The translations under genes were made by a program, and so were the position numbers. A stretch of DNA of 55,939 nucleotides from a bacterium (GTDB lineage: Bacteria; Zhuqueibacterota; Zhuqueibacteria; Zhuqueibacterales; Geothermadaptataceae). Position 1 is the first letter of the stretch; every line of letters starts with the position of its first letter. Below are positions 9,430 through 19,124 of this stretch, piece after piece. The notes beneath the pieces are model-generated. The model did no database searches, was not told the origin of the DNA, and saw only the letters and a program-made list of their open reading frames with translations. The stretch is from the NCBI GenBank assembly GCA_024275575.1, contig JAJRYV010000034.1:1-55939 (forward strand), in the 5' to 3' direction.

Positions 9430-10533
9430 TTATTTCCCTTTACCAAGAAATTCCCGAATCGAATTATAAATAGCCTCTTTATCCGCTATTTCCGAAAGCA
9501 CGAGTTTTTCATCTTGTGGAAATTTATTACGCAAATCTTTGATAAACTGGCCACTGCCGTAGGGGCTCTCAACCTGCCCGTAACAGAATAAATTGGCGGC
9601 CGGCAGAAGATACTTCTCCATCAGGCCGAAACATTCATTGGTATCTGTTTCGCCCCAGTTATCACCATCAGAAAAATGAAAGAGATAAATGTTCCACTCA
9701 TCGATAGAAAATTCGCGCTCGAGCATTTCCGTAACCAATTTGTAAGCGGAAGAAATAATGGTGCCGCCGCTTTCACGGGTTGAATAAAATGTTTCTTTAT
9801 CCACCAGCCGTGCCACCGCATCGTGAATGATATATCGGGTTTCGATGTTTTTATACTGCCGTTGCAGCCAGGTATCGATCCAGAAAGATTCGAGGCGTAC
9901 GATTTCTTTCTGCTCCTCCCCCATCGAGCCCGAAACATCCATCATGTAAACGATCAGCGCTTTAGCAACAGGCACTTGCTTGACTTTCCAAGTTCGATAA
10001 CGGCGGTCTTCCCGTACCGGAACGATTATCGGATTTTTCGGATTGTAATTCCCGGCGGCAATATGCCGGCGTAAGGCTCGTTTGAAAGTATGTTTGAAAT
10101 GGCGCAGCGATTCCGGGCCGGATTGGCTTATGCCGGTATAAACCCGTTTGTCGCTGTCGATATTTTTTTGCCCTTTGGGTTGAATGTTCGGTAGTTCCAG
10201 TTCTTCCGCCAGCATATCCGCCAGCTCATCGAGGGAGACGTCCACTTCGAGAATGTGTTGCCCTGGGGCTGATCCGGCTTTCCCGCTTCCCGTTTCATCA
10301 CCCTGGCCGACCGGTGTGCCTTTTTCGCCTTCCCCTTGCCCGACACCGCCGCCCTGCCGTGGGTCATGCCGAAATTTGGGAACATTCACCTGATGGATGG
10401 GGATGGAAACAAAATCTTTCCCCTTTTTGCCGATCATTTCTCCACGGGTGATATACTTTTTCAGATTCTTTTTAACGCGGCCGCGCACGATATTGCGAAA
10501 CCGCGCCTGGTCTTTTTCAATGCGTTTTGACAT
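9430..10533 (-). CDS. DUF444 family protein (YeaH/YhbH), VWA-like
   Basis: A 367-residue cytosolic protein of the YeaH/YhbH family. The N-terminal 60 residues are basic, followed by a Gly-rich linker (about 60-90), and the C-terminal half is a von Willebrand A-like domain whose metal-ion site reads DVSGSMG at 199-205. Later strands include [12 protein letters not shown] and [10 protein letters not shown]. In E. coli and B. subtilis it is co-transcribed with the PrkA kinase and is linked to stress and stationary-phase responses. Here it lies between prkA (25 bp upstream) and spoVR (3 bp downstream), the standard order. An ATPase-VWA partnership, as in MoxR/VWA pairs, is inferred. Confidence 0.95.
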   Translation of the reverse strand: MSKRIEKDQARFRNIVRGRVKKNLKKYITRGEMIGKKGKDFVSIPIHQVNVPKFRHDPRQGGGVGQGEGEKGTPVGQGDETGSGKAGSAPGQHILEVDVSLDELADMLAEELELPNIQPKGQKNIDSDKRVYTGISQSGPESLRHFKHTFKRALRRHIAAGNYNPKNPIIVPVREDRRYRTWKVKQVPVAKALIVYMMDVSGSMGEEQKEIVRLESFWIDTWLQRQYKNIETRYIIHDAVARLVDKETFYSTRESGGTIISSAYKLVTEMLEREFSIDEWNIYLFHFSDGDNWGETDTNECFGLMEKYLLPAANLFCYGQVESPYGSGQFIKDLRNKFPQDEKLVLSEIADKEAIYNSIREFLGKGK

Positions 10534-10558
10534 GTCAATCCCGATTATTTAAACGCCA

Positions 10559-12634
10559 TCACGAATTCCCTGTATTTTTCACATCACCACGGGCAAAAAT
10601 GCTCGCTACATAATTGAGCACATCGGTAGCGCTCTCATCGTTGTAGCCATAATATTTGATCATCCGCGATTTCACCACATCAATTTTTTCCTGCGTTTCC
10701 TTGTCGACGACGTTGGAAATAAGGGTTGTCAGTTTGATGGAATCCTTCTGATCTTCGAATAATTTGAGTTCCAGTGCTTTTTGCAGACGTTCATTGGAGC
10801 GGTAATCAAAAGTTTTGCCTTCCAGCGCCAGCGCACCGATATAGTTCATGATTTCACGACGAAAATCTTCCTTGCGGCTCTCGGGGATTTCGATTTTCAT
10901 TTCGATGGAACGCATCAGCATTTCATCCGGTTCTTCATCCACACCGGTGTAGGTATTTTTCACTTTTTGTTTCTGCGTGTAGGCCTTGATATTGTCGATA
11001 TAATTACCACACAGGCGTTTCAACGCATCTTCATCGGCAGCGATCGCCCGCTGCACCTCGTTTTTCACGATATCGGTGTATTCATCTTTGACGATAGAAA
11101 GCAGCTCCCGATAGCGTTTGCGCTGATCTTCATTGCGGATCAGGCTATGGTTTTTTAAACCATTTTCCAGCTCGTTCAAAACCATGAATGGATTGATGGA
11201 ACGGCGCGTGGTTTCGTTCACCAGCGCGTTGGATATCTTATCCTGAATATAACGCGGCGAGATGCCCTCCATGCCTTCGCGCAGAGATTCGGAGCGCAAT
11301 TCCTTGATATTATCGCGGGTAAATCCGGGCAGGGATTTGCCGTTGTACAGTTTCAATTTCTGTAGTACGGATAATTTGGCTTTTTTCGGTTCTTCGAGAC
11401 GGGTTAAAATCGCCCACATCGCAGCCATTTCGATAGTATGCGGTGCGATATGCATGCCGCGCACTTTTTTCTCATAAAAATCTTTTCGATAGATTTTAAT
11501 TTCATCATCGAGGCGGGTGATGTAGGGAATATCGATTTTCACCGTGCGATCTCGCAAGGCTTCCATAAATTCATTCGATTGTAACTTCTTGTATTCGGGT
11601 TCGTTCGTATGCCCGATGATCACTTCGTCGATATCGGTCTGAGCGAATTTTTTCGGTTTTATTTTGTGTTCCTGCGAGGCGCTGAGCAGATCATATAAAA
11701 AGGCGACATCGAGTTTCAAAACCTCGATAAACTCGATGATGCCGCGATTGGCGATATTGAACTCACCGTCAAAATTGAAGGCGCGGGGGTCGGAATCCGA
11801 ACCATACAAGGCGATTTTGCGGTAATTGATGTCACCGGTGAGTTCGGTTGAATCCTGATTTTTCTCATCCTTCGGCTGAAACGTGCCAATACCGACGCGA
11901 TCTTTTTCAGACAAGACCAGCCGGGTAACTTTAATTTTGGGTAAAATCCTCCTCCAGTCGCCATCGAACTGCTTCAAATATTCACGGAAAGTCTGGCGGC
12001 AAAAAGGACAGAGTTCGGAATAAATGGTCACCGGAATATCTTCATTTTTTTTGAATAACACTTTGATAAAACTGTCGCGGTGATATTCCGGGATCAAATG
12101 CAAGGGGTCTTCGTGCATCGGGCAACTCACCCATTCGTCTTCCCCCTGTTCATTTTTTGCTTGCCACTGAAATGTGTAAAGCGCACCCGCATCGGTGCGG
12201 GAATAGTACTCCATGCCTTTTTTCAACAGGCGTACGATGGTGCTCTTGGAGGAGCCGACCGGGCCATGCAGTAAAAAAACCCGCTTTTCCGTGCCGTATT
12301 GCTGCGCCGCCGACTTAAACAAGTTGACGATTTTCATCAGTTGACGATCGAGACCGTAAACGGCATCTTTGCCGTTATCGATGGGGTCATCAAAAAACTT
12401 ATAGCGGATTATTTTTTCCCGGTCTTCTTCATATTCACGTGTACCGTATGATAATATCATCTCATAAATCCGCTCAAATGCGGAGCGTGTGATTTTTGGA
12501 TCATCTTTGACGAGTTGAAGATAGTCTTCAAAACTGCCTTCCCAGGTCAAAGCACGATAAGTATCAACGTTACTGCTCGAGCCGACAATGCTCTCTACGC
12601 TTAGTTTGGTTTTAACCTGATTGGTATTCGCCAT
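10559..12634 (-). CDS. PrkA-type serine protein kinase / AAA+ protein
   Basis: A 691-residue protein of the PrkA family, slightly longer than E. coli YeaG (about 640). The N-terminal AAA+ module has Walker [10 protein letters not shown] at 124-132, and the CPFCRQ segment near residue 210 plus the upstream CPMHEDPLH are family hallmarks. The C-terminal part is the PrkA-specific kinase-like region, including [18 protein letters not shown]. PrkA proteins are reported to phosphorylate Ser residues and to act in nitrogen-starvation, stationary-phase or sporulation responses. GGAGG lies 8 nt before the ATG. It is the first gene of the prkA-yhbH-spoVR operon. Confidence 0.96.
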   Translation of the reverse strand: MANTNQVKTKLSVESIVGSSSNVDTYRALTWEGSFEDYLQLVKDDPKITRSAFERIYEMILSYGTREYEEDREKIIRYKFFDDPIDNGKDAVYGLDRQLMKIVNLFKSAAQQYGTEKRVFLLHGPVGSSKSTIVRLLKKGMEYYSRTDAGALYTFQWQAKNEQGEDEWVSCPMHEDPLHLIPEYHRDSFIKVLFKKNEDIPVTIYSELCPFCRQTFREYLKQFDGDWRRILPKIKVTRLVLSEKDRVGIGTFQPKDEKNQDSTELTGDINYRKIALYGSDSDPRAFNFDGEFNIANRGIIEFIEVLKLDVAFLYDLLSASQEHKIKPKKFAQTDIDEVIIGHTNEPEYKKLQSNEFMEALRDRTVKIDIPYITRLDDEIKIYRKDFYEKKVRGMHIAPHTIEMAAMWAILTRLEEPKKAKLSVLQKLKLYNGKSLPGFTRDNIKELRSESLREGMEGISPRYIQDKISNALVNETTRRSINPFMVLNELENGLKNHSLIRNEDQRKRYRELLSIVKDEYTDIVKNEVQRAIAADEDALKRLCGNYIDNIKAYTQKQKVKNTYTGVDEEPDEMLMRSIEMKIEIPESRKEDFRREIMNYIGALALEGKTFDYRSNERLQKALELKLFEDQKDSIKLTTLISNVVDKETQEKIDVVKSRMIKYYGYNDESATDVLNYVASIFARGDVKNTGNS

Positions 12635-13057
12635 GATATGCCTCCATTAAACCACAAATTTAAAGATTGATTTTGCCTTTGAATGCAGTCCAATACTATC
12701 ATCGGCATGCAGGACAAAGCCATGCATGAATTCATTATAAAATACAGTATTATTCTTTTAAATTAAAACAACATGCGCAAAGTTACTAAAATTAAACACC
12801 TGCCAAAAACTGCGAATTTAATCAGCAACTCTGCTTTTAGCAGACTTTCAAACCACAAAGTTAAGCGGATTGAGAAACGGTGTATTGGGCATGCAAAAAT
12901 ATAAACAATCGCCCTATCGCGATAATTCCTTGCAATCGATTTAACGTCGGTTAAAATGTGTTGTTCATACAAACTCATTTTTAATTCTTTTTTCATTGAC
13001 AATAATCTCTTATTTTTGTAAAAGTTGTGATAGTCACACCACCAACAGGGGCGGAAT
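12635..13057. other. Divergent intergenic region between prkA and comM
   Basis: AT-rich, with no gene I can support. A minus-strand frame across 12763-13074 has no family likeness and its 5' end runs into comM, so I treat it as chance. A 10-bp palindrome ATGAATTCAT lies near 12724. The region must hold both divergent promoters; only the comM one is readable. Confidence 0.5.
12996..13024 (+). promoter_or_regulatory. Sigma-70 promoter of comM
   Basis: Perfect -35 box TTGACA at 12996-13001, a 17-nt spacer, then TAAAAG at 13019-13024 as -10. It lies 33 bp before the comM ATG, leaving a short leader with a GGGGCGGA ribosome-binding site. Confidence 0.5.
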
Positions 13058-14599
13058 ATGTTATCCAAAATCAAAAGTGCTGCAGTACTCGGTATCGACG
13101 CTTATATCGTCACGGTTGAAACCCATCTCGAAGGTCAACTTCCATCCATTTTAACTGTCGGTTTGCCCGAGGGTGCGGTCAGGGAATCGAAAGAACGTAT
13201 TTGGGCGGCGATCAAAAACAGCGATCTGCATTTCCCCCAAAAACGGGTCACCATCAATCTAGCGCCGGCGGATATTAAAAAGGAAGGAACGGGTTTCGAC
13301 CTGCCCATGGCCATCGGCATTCTTACCGCCGGCGGGCAAATTTCCCGCAACAAAATCAAAGACTACCTCATCATCGGCGAACTCTCCCTCGATGGCAGTC
13401 TGCAGCCGGTACACGGGGTTTTGCCGATCGCAATAATCGCTAAAAAGAAAAAAATTCGCGGCTTGATTTTGCCACCCGCCAATGCTCGTGAGGCCGCTAT
13501 TGTTGATAATATTGAGGTCATTCCGGTACAAAACCTGACGCAGGCTGTACAATTCCTCAACCACCAGTGTAGCATTGAACCTTTTCGTCTGGACAGTCAT
13601 GACTTGTTTTCCGTTTCCCTGCATAGCCAACTCGATTTCAAGGATGTTAAAGGCCAGGAGAGCACCAAACGTTCACTGGAAATTGCTGCCGCCGGCGGAC
13701 ATAACATCATCATGATCGGACCGCCCGGTTCAGGCAAAACCATGCTTGCAAAACGCTTTGCTACCATTCTGCCGGATATGACTTTGGACGAAGCCCTGGA
13801 AACGACGAAAATCCACTCTGTCGCTGGTTTATTGCCGGCAGATTCCGCTTTGATCGCCACACGACCATTTCGCTCACCGCACCACACCATCAGCGACGCC
13901 GGGCTCATCGGCGGCGGCAAAATCCCCAAACCCGGCGAAGTCAGCCTGTCGCATCACGGCGTACTCTTCCTTGACGAGATGCCGGAATTCAAAAAAAATG
14001 TGCTCGAAGTGCTGCGCCAGCCGATGGAAGACGGCACCGTCACCATCTCACGGGCGATTCTTTCACTCACCTATCCGGCAAAATTTTTGCTCATCACTGC
14101 GATGAACCCCTGCCCATGCGGTTATTTAAACGATCCGAAACACGAATGCTCATGCACAGCGCCACAAGTGCAACGTTATCTCGCAAGAATCAGCGGCCCC
14201 TTGCTGGACCGCATCGACATTCACGTGGAAGTTCCGGCGGTAAAATACAAGGAATTAGCGTCGACACTGCATGGCGAAACCTCGGCAGAGATTCGCGTGC
14301 GCGTTATGCAGGCACGGGAGCGCCAACAGCAGCGTTACAAAGATTTAAAACATGTTTTCTGCAATGCACATATGGGGCCGCGGGAAATCCGCAGCTTCTG
14401 TAAAATAGATAACGAAAGCCAGGAACTGCTGCGGGTCGCTATCAACAAGCTGGGATTCTCCGCCCGCGCTTACGACCGCATTCTCAAAGTTGGCCGCACC
14501 ATTGCTGATCTGGCAGCGAATGAGAATATTCAGCCCGATCATATCAGCGAAGCAATCCAATATCGAAGTCTTGACAGAAACTTTAGTTTTGTTGGATAA
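13058..14599 (+). CDS. ComM/YifB family Mg-chelatase-like AAA+ ATPase
   Basis: A 513-residue cytosolic ATPase. The N-terminal ChlI-like domain (about 1-180) has the typical LPSILTVGLPEGAVRESKER. Walker A is GPPGSGKTMLAKR near residue 222, Walker B is VLFLDEMPEF near 305, and TAMNPCPCG with a second Cys pair (HECSCT) near 350 is the zinc-like insertion seen in YifB. The C-terminal lid carries SARAYDRILKVGRTIADL. In Vibrio and Haemophilus ComM is a hexameric helicase that drives branch migration during natural transformation. The gene is monocistronic with its own TTGACA promoter. Confidence 0.96.
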   Translation: MLSKIKSAAVLGIDAYIVTVETHLEGQLPSILTVGLPEGAVRESKERIWAAIKNSDLHFPQKRVTINLAPADIKKEGTGFDLPMAIGILTAGGQISRNKIKDYLIIGELSLDGSLQPVHGVLPIAIIAKKKKIRGLILPPANAREAAIVDNIEVIPVQNLTQAVQFLNHQCSIEPFRLDSHDLFSVSLHSQLDFKDVKGQESTKRSLEIAAAGGHNIIMIGPPGSGKTMLAKRFATILPDMTLDEALETTKIHSVAGLLPADSALIATRPFRSPHHTISDAGLIGGGKIPKPGEVSLSHHGVLFLDEMPEFKKNVLEVLRQPMEDGTVTISRAILSLTYPAKFLLITAMNPCPCGYLNDPKHECSCTAPQVQRYLARISGPLLDRIDIHVEVPAVKYKELASTLHGETSAEIRVRVMQARERQQQRYKDLKHVFCNAHMGPREIRSFCKIDNESQELLRVAINKLGFSARAYDRILKVGRTIADLAANENIQPDHISEAIQYRSLDRNFSFVG

Positions 14600-14683
14600 A
14601 AAATTTTATTATAATAGTAGACCAGGCAGGACGCTGCGGTAATTCACATCACCTGTTCATCTTGCTTTATGAGGATAACGAAA

Positions 14684-15028
14684 ATGCAAGACTTTATCAC
14701 CTCCATTCCCATCATGTTCAGCCTGATTCTCATTCTGGCAACGCTGTTTATTTTACAGATATGGGCTATCGTTCGGGTAAAAATGATGCTCAAGCGGGTT
14801 GCAGAAATCCATGAATGGGTACAGGCCGGTAAATTGGGCACTTCGACATATTTTTCACGTTACCGGCAACCAGCAAAAACCTGCAAAAACTGCCGTTTCC
14901 GCTCCACCTATCTCGCACAGGAAGAGGATGTGCAGTTTATTTACTATTGCAAAAAAAATGATATCGAAACTTCACTGAAAAATTCATGCCTGCAGTTTCA
15001 GGTCGACCCTGAAATTATCAAGTCCTGA
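14684..15028 (+). CDS. Small membrane protein with a four-Cys cytosolic domain
   Basis: About 114 residues. I prefer the ATG at 14684 because GAGG is 9 nt upstream; an ATG 15 bases earlier overlaps that site. One hydrophobic helix (about residues 5-27) is followed by a basic amphipathic stretch. A small domain then holds CKNC, a third Cys in YYCKKN and a fourth in NSCLQF, a possible zinc site. No family is recognised. The gene ends 3 bp before the STAS gene, and the pair is probably co-translated, so this protein may be the membrane partner of the STAS switch. That link is inference from position only. Confidence 0.7.
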   Translation: MQDFITSIPIMFSLILILATLFILQIWAIVRVKMMLKRVAEIHEWVQAGKLGTSTYFSRYRQPAKTCKNCRFRSTYLAQEEDVQFIYYCKKNDIETSLKNSCLQFQVDPEIIKS

Positions 15029-15031
15029 CCC

Positions 15032-15382
15032 ATGCTGCAAAAAGATAAAATTTTATCGATTGAAAAGAAAAACGATGCCTCTGTCGTGTCGCTACATGAA
15101 AAACGCATCTACATGCAATTCACCGATCAATTCCGGCAGGAGATGAACGCCTTGTTGAAGACAGAGCAAGGCCATATCATCATCAATTTCTCAGGGGTAA
15201 ACATGATTAACAGCCTAGCGATTGGTATACTGATATCAACGGCCAACGAGTTGAAAACACGAAAAAGACAACTGATTATCGTAGGATTGAACAAACAAAT
15301 AGAAGAATTATTTTCCAGGATGAGGCTGGATAAGATTTTTATGATCCGGGAAAATATAACGAAAGGTTTGGCTGCACTTTAA
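15032..15382 (+). CDS. STAS-domain protein (anti-sigma-factor antagonist-like)
   Basis: A 116-residue single STAS domain. The core strand-helix reads IIINFSGVNMINSLAIGILI, in the place where SpoIIAA-type antagonists have DLSGV...DSSGLG. The Ser that is phosphorylated in SpoIIAA (second Ser of DSSG) is Leu here, while the preceding Ser is kept. Such proteins bind anti-sigma kinases or take part in stressosome and lipid-transport complexes. No anti-sigma kinase is adjacent. It is the second gene of a two-gene unit with the four-Cys membrane protein. Its stop codon abuts the end of the minus-strand structured RNA. Confidence 0.85.
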   Translation: MLQKDKILSIEKKNDASVVSLHEKRIYMQFTDQFRQEMNALLKTEQGHIIINFSGVNMINSLAIGILISTANELKTRKRQLIIVGLNKQIEELFSRMRLDKIFMIRENITKGLAAL

Positions 15383-15573
15383 AAAAAATGCCCTGCATCT
15401 GCAAAGAGTAACAAAGGACCGAATCGGACAAAATGGGCACCGCCTACTCGCTTCTCACTTCCTTCAAATTCCTGAGAATTAAGGCCTGTAATACACGGGA
15501 TAGAGCTAAGCTCCCAACTTATAGGTGTTGGTCTTTATTCTGCTTCGCAAGATGATGCAGGGATTTTTTTGCT
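15383..15573 (-). ncRNA. Structured RNA of about 190 nt, 6S-like
   Basis: The minus strand has a strong sigma-70 promoter (15580-15607) and ends in a T-run (complement of 15381-15388). The ends of the RNA pair with each other: CCCTGCATC near the 5' end and GATGCAGGG just before the T-run. Inside this, TGCGAAG pairs with CTTTGCA and AAAGACC with GGTCCTTT (one bulge). A large open middle follows, with a small hairpin GGGAGCTTAGCTCTATCCC on the 5' side, and a terminal hairpin of CCTT-AATTC and GGAATT-GAAGG. Length and layout (closing stem, central bubble, terminal stem) fit 6S RNA, which holds sigma-70 RNA polymerase in stationary phase. The 6S name rests on architecture only; a different small RNA is possible. 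Confidence 0.6.
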
Positions 15574-15579
15574 GCTTTT

Positions 15580-15607
15580 AATATACCAAATTGAGTTATA
15601 ATGTCAA
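15580..15607 (-). promoter_or_regulatory. Promoter of the 6S-like RNA
   Basis: On the minus strand, TTGACA (15607-15602), a 16-nt spacer and TATATT (15585-15580). Transcription should start near 15573. This is among the best sigma-70 matches in the window and fixes the strand of the structured RNA. Confidence 0.7.
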
Positions 15608-15853
15608 GCCTTTGTTCACTCACTCAATCGGCTCGTTGCGAAACATCTTTATTAAAAAGAGCAGGTTATCAGTCATATTAAATTTAGTAAAGATTCTGAC
15701 ATTGAACTCATCCGGGCACGGCAGTTGGGCCAGGCCGAAAATTGAAATAAAATTAACCCGAAACTGAAATATTTCAAGCATTAAACGATATTGTTTCGTA
15801 TTTTATACAAGATTTTAACTTCCCAAAATACTGTCCGATTAGCGGAGTTTGCC

Positions 15854-17158
15854 GTGTTAAACAGAATTAAACACTTTGCCCTGCTGATTATCTGTGTTTT
15901 CAACTCACCTGCCGGCGAAGCTGTAGAAAATTCAGTGCTGGTTGCAACCATCGATGGCGCCATCAATCCTGTTTCTGCAGAATATATTATACGCGCCGTC
16001 GACCACGCCGAAGACGAGAAATTTCAAGCGCTTATTCTACAGATTGATACCCCGGGCGGCCTACTTGAATCCACCAGACAGATCACGAAAAAATTTCTTG
16101 CCGCAAAAATCCCCATCATCGTTTACGTTTCTCCCAGCGGCGGGCGGGCGGCCTCAGCCGGTGTTTTTATCAGCTATGCGGCACACCTCGTCGCTATGGC
16201 ACCTTCGACAAATATCGGCGCCGCGCATCCGGTGACATTGCAGGGTGGCGCCGATTCAAGCCAAACTGCGATGATGGAAAAAATCACCAACGACGCTGTT
16301 GCCCAGATAAAGGGGCTGGCCGACAAACGTGGTCGCAATGCCGAATGGGCGGAAAAAGCCGTGCGGGAAAGCGTTTCGATTACTGCATCGGAAGCCTTGA
16401 AATTGAACGTCGCAGATCTGATCTCACCAAACATCGACAGTTTGCTGATTCAAATTGATGCGAAAAAAATCAAAATTAAAGAGCAGGAAGTGACCCTGAA
16501 CACGCAAGGTGCGGAACTCGTTTACTACGAAATGACCTGGCGCGATCGCATTCTCGATATGGTTACCAATCCCAATATCGCCTACTTTTTTCTGATGATT
16601 GCCATGTGGGGCATTTTTTTCGAGCTTTCCAATCCCGGTTCCATTTTTCCGGGTGTCGTCGGCGCCATTTCACTGCTGATATTTCTTTATGCAACACAAA
16701 CCTTGCCGGTGAACTACGCCGGCCTGTTGCTCATCATCCTGGCGATTGTTCTCTTTATTCTCGAAGTAAAAATCGTTAGTTTTGGATTACTGACCCTGGG
16801 AGGAATTATCGCTATGGCGCTCGGATCACTCATGCTTTTCGAATCGCCGGACAGCATTATGGCGCCGGTATTTGGGGTCAGTTTGTCACTGGTTATGACG
16901 TTTTCTGTTATCACCGCCATCGTTTTTATCTCGGCGCTCACGCTGGCTTTTAAAGCACGGCGACGCCAGGTTTCCACAGGCAAAGAAGGTCTGGTGGGAG
17001 AAAAAGGTATAACGCGCAGCACCGTGTTTAAAACCGGCAAAGTCCGGGTGCACGGCGAAATCTGGAATGCATATGCCGATCAGGAGATTGCGGAAGGGGC
17101 TGATATCATCGTTACCGCTGTTGAAGGCCTGAAAATAAAGATCAAAGAAGTTTCATAA
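15854..17158 (+). CDS. NfeD family membrane serine protease
   Basis: About 434 residues from the GTG at 15854, preceded by GCGGAG; an upstream TTG at 15791 would add 21 residues ahead of the signal sequence and lacks a ribosome-binding site. After the export signal comes a ClpP-like protease domain: IDTPGG, PSGGRAASAG with the nucleophilic Ser, then GAAHPV. Several membrane helices follow (about 250-380, including FFLMIAMWGIFFELSNPG), and the C-terminus is the NfeD OB-fold (GLVGEKGITRS...VHGEIWNAYAD). In Pyrococcus, the homologue 1510-N cleaves the C-terminus of the slipin encoded next door. Here too a slipin follows 77 bp downstream, so the pair is a membrane quality-control unit. Confidence 0.93.
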   Translation: MLNRIKHFALLIICVFNSPAGEAVENSVLVATIDGAINPVSAEYIIRAVDHAEDEKFQALILQIDTPGGLLESTRQITKKFLAAKIPIIVYVSPSGGRAASAGVFISYAAHLVAMAPSTNIGAAHPVTLQGGADSSQTAMMEKITNDAVAQIKGLADKRGRNAEWAEKAVRESVSITASEALKLNVADLISPNIDSLLIQIDAKKIKIKEQEVTLNTQGAELVYYEMTWRDRILDMVTNPNIAYFFLMIAMWGIFFELSNPGSIFPGVVGAISLLIFLYATQTLPVNYAGLLLIILAIVLFILEVKIVSFGLLTLGGIIAMALGSLMLFESPDSIMAPVFGVSLSLVMTFSVITAIVFISALTLAFKARRRQVSTGKEGLVGEKGITRSTVFKTGKVRVHGEIWNAYADQEIAEGADIIVTAVEGLKIKIKEVS

Positions 17159-17235
17159 AAGCACTATTCGTTGCCTATTGAAGTCCTTAGTTAAAATAAA
17201 CATCAAAACTTTATGACCATCAGGAGGAGCCGATT

Positions 17236-17976
17236 ATGTCGTCATTAGTATTTACAATTTTTATCGTTATTTTCCTGCTCGGCAGCATGCTGAAAATTCT
17301 GCGCGAATATGAAAGAGCGGTTATCTTCCGGCTGGGCCGTTTGATCGATACCAAAGGCCCCGGCTTAATCATTCTGATTCCTTTTATCGATCGCATGGTT
17401 CGCGTCAGCCTGCGCACCGTGGCCATGGATGTGCCGCCACAGGATGTCATCACCAAAGACAATGTCTCCATCAAAGTAAATGCGGTGCTCTATTTTCGTG
17501 TCGTTGAACCCGGAAAAGCGATTGTCGATGTTGAGGACTATCTGTTCGCCACCTCACAGCTTGCGCAAACCACGCTGCGCTCCATTCTCGGCCAGGTCGA
17601 ACTCGATGGATTGCTTTCCGAACGTGAAACCATCAACGATGAACTGCAAAAGATCATCGATGACCACACCGATCCGTGGGGCATCAAAGTCTCCCTGGTG
17701 GAGATCAAACACATCGATTTGCCGCAGGAAATGCAGCGTGCCATGGCAAAACAGGCGGAAGCTGAACGTGAACGTCGTGCTAAAGTCATTCATGCCCAGG
17801 GTGAATTCGAGGCCTCTGAGAAACTCTCCGATGCGGCAAAAATTATCGGTCAAAACCCGGCTGCAATTCAATTACGCTTCTTACAAACGCTCACGGAAGT
17901 TGCTGCAGAAAATAACTCCACCACCATCTTTCCCGTACCGATCGAACTGTTCAAACGCTTTTTCGATTCGAAATAG
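17236..17976 (+). CDS. Slipin (stomatin-like SPFH/band-7 protein)
   Basis: A 246-residue membrane protein. One N-terminal helix (about 2-17) anchors it, and the SPFH domain follows: [59 protein letters not shown] in segments across residues 25-90. The C-terminal part is a helical coiled-coil ([24 protein letters not shown]) ending in [26 protein letters not shown]. Slipins form membrane scaffolds and are substrates of the paired NfeD protease. AGGAGG precedes the ATG by 8 nt. It is the last gene of the nfeD-slipin unit. Confidence 0.95.
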   Translation: MSSLVFTIFIVIFLLGSMLKILREYERAVIFRLGRLIDTKGPGLIILIPFIDRMVRVSLRTVAMDVPPQDVITKDNVSIKVNAVLYFRVVEPGKAIVDVEDYLFATSQLAQTTLRSILGQVELDGLLSERETINDELQKIIDDHTDPWGIKVSLVEIKHIDLPQEMQRAMAKQAEAERERRAKVIHAQGEFEASEKLSDAAKIIGQNPAAIQLRFLQTLTEVAAENNSTTIFPVPIELFKRFFDSK

Positions 17977-17985
17977 TCTTTCAGT

Positions 17986-18018
17986 TGTGAGGTACAGCTC
18001 GCAGGTTTGTGCCTCACA
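17986..18018. terminator. Hairpin between convergent genes
   Basis: TGTGAGGTACA (17986-17996) pairs with TGTGCCTCACA (18008-18018) over 11 bp with one G-T pair. It lies between the stop codons of the slipin gene and the convergent kinase gene and overlaps the latter by a few bases. There is no T-run on either side, so its role as terminator is inferred from place and shape. Confidence 0.45.
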
Positions 18019-19117
18019 GTCCGGCCACATCGCGAATAATTTCCTGCATATTTTTAAATTGCATTTCCATGCTGCGCAGGAGTTGTAGTTGTGCCCGGGC
18101 ACGCTGCAAATTGTGGCTTTTGTGATGAACTTTGTAGTAATTGTCGCCATCGATGAAATCGGTGAGAAAGCGCAAGGCCATGATAAAAGTGAGCAATTTC
18201 GCAGAAAAAGCGAGATGTTCTATTTCGCACAAATTGAGAAATGGGCGCATTTCTTCTAAAAATCCGCCGGCATAAGCAGCAAAAAATTCAATATCTAACC
18301 CCACATTTTCAAGATCGGCGTCATCCTCTTCACCGCAGTTGCAGGCTGTGCGAATACCGTCGCCGAAATCGTAATGCACGTAACCGGGCATCACCGTATC
18401 GAGATCGATGACGCACAGGGTTTTATTATTTTCATCGAACAAGATATTATTGATTTTTGTATCGTTGTGTGTCAGGCGCAAGGGGATTTCCCCGGCAGCA
18501 GCAAGATGCAAAATGAGCGGCATTTCCGCAGCCCGCTGCTCTATCGCTGTGATTTCCTTTTGCACCGAGCTGACCCTGCCTGCAGGATTGGCGGCAATCA
18601 CCTGCCGAAACCTGACAAGCCGTTTTTTGACATTATGAAAATGGGGAATCGTTTCGTGAAGCAAATCGGCGGGCAGATCGACTAATAACTGCTGAAAATG
18701 ACCAAAGGCCTTGCCCGCCTGCCAGGCTTTCTCACAATTGTCAACGCGGTCGAAACTGCGGCTGTTCGCAATAAAAACGCAAGCGCGCCAATAATTCCCG
18801 TACACATCCTGATAATAAAGTTTACCGTTTTTTGCAGGTAAAAATTTCAGATATCGCCGTTCGACGTCCGCATTCGGAGTTTGGCTAATTTTTTTTTGAA
18901 TATGCCCGGTAACAATTTCAATATTTCGCATCATCTGGGGAATGTTTTTAAAAACCCGGTGATTGATGCGCTGTAGGAGGTAATTATTTTTTTCACCCGC
19001 TGCAGATCGCAGAAAAAAGGTGTCGTTGATATGCCCCGACCCGTAGGGCCGGACTGCGCTCGATATTGCGCGCAACGAAAACTGACCTGTTATGGTTTGA
19101 AAATCGTATTCCGGCAT
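18014..19117 (-). CDS. Phosphotransferase-family sugar kinase (N-acetylhexosamine 1-kinase-like)
   Basis: About 367 residues from the ATG at 19117, chosen because GAGGAC lies 6 nt upstream and because a longer frame would overlap the preceding gene by 140 bp. The APH-fold marks are clear: GSGHINDTFFL near the N-terminus (nucleotide loop), LTHNDTKINNILFD (catalytic Asp and metal-binding Asn) and CVIDLDTVMPG (metal-binding Asp). The full-length pattern is that of NahK/mucin-desulfatase-type kinases, which phosphorylate GlcNAc or GalNAc at O1. It starts 8 bp after a nucleotidyltransferase gene, so the two could convert an amino sugar to its UDP form. The exact substrate cannot be read from sequence. 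Confidence 0.85.
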   Translation of the reverse strand: MPEYDFQTITGQFSLRAISSAVRPYGSGHINDTFFLRSAAGEKNNYLLQRINHRVFKNIPQMMRNIEIVTGHIQKKISQTPNADVERRYLKFLPAKNGKLYYQDVYGNYWRACVFIANSRSFDRVDNCEKAWQAGKAFGHFQQLLVDLPADLLHETIPHFHNVKKRLVRFRQVIAANPAGRVSSVQKEITAIEQRAAEMPLILHLAAAGEIPLRLTHNDTKINNILFDENNKTLCVIDLDTVMPGYVHYDFGDGIRTACNCGEEDDADLENVGLDIEFFAAYAGGFLEEMRPFLNLCEIEHLAFSAKLLTFIMALRFLTDFIDGDNYYKVHHKSHNLQRARAQLQLLRSMEMQFKNMQEIIRDVAGL

Positions 19118-19124
19118 AGGGTCC

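Noticed and set aside
12763-13074. 103-residue frame on the minus strand
   Set aside because: Composition is that of AT-rich spacer, no ribosome-binding site, and it overlaps the comM promoter and start.
15383-15573. Structured RNA on the plus strand
   Set aside because: The plus strand also has a T-run after the closing stem, but only the minus strand has a clear promoter at the right distance.
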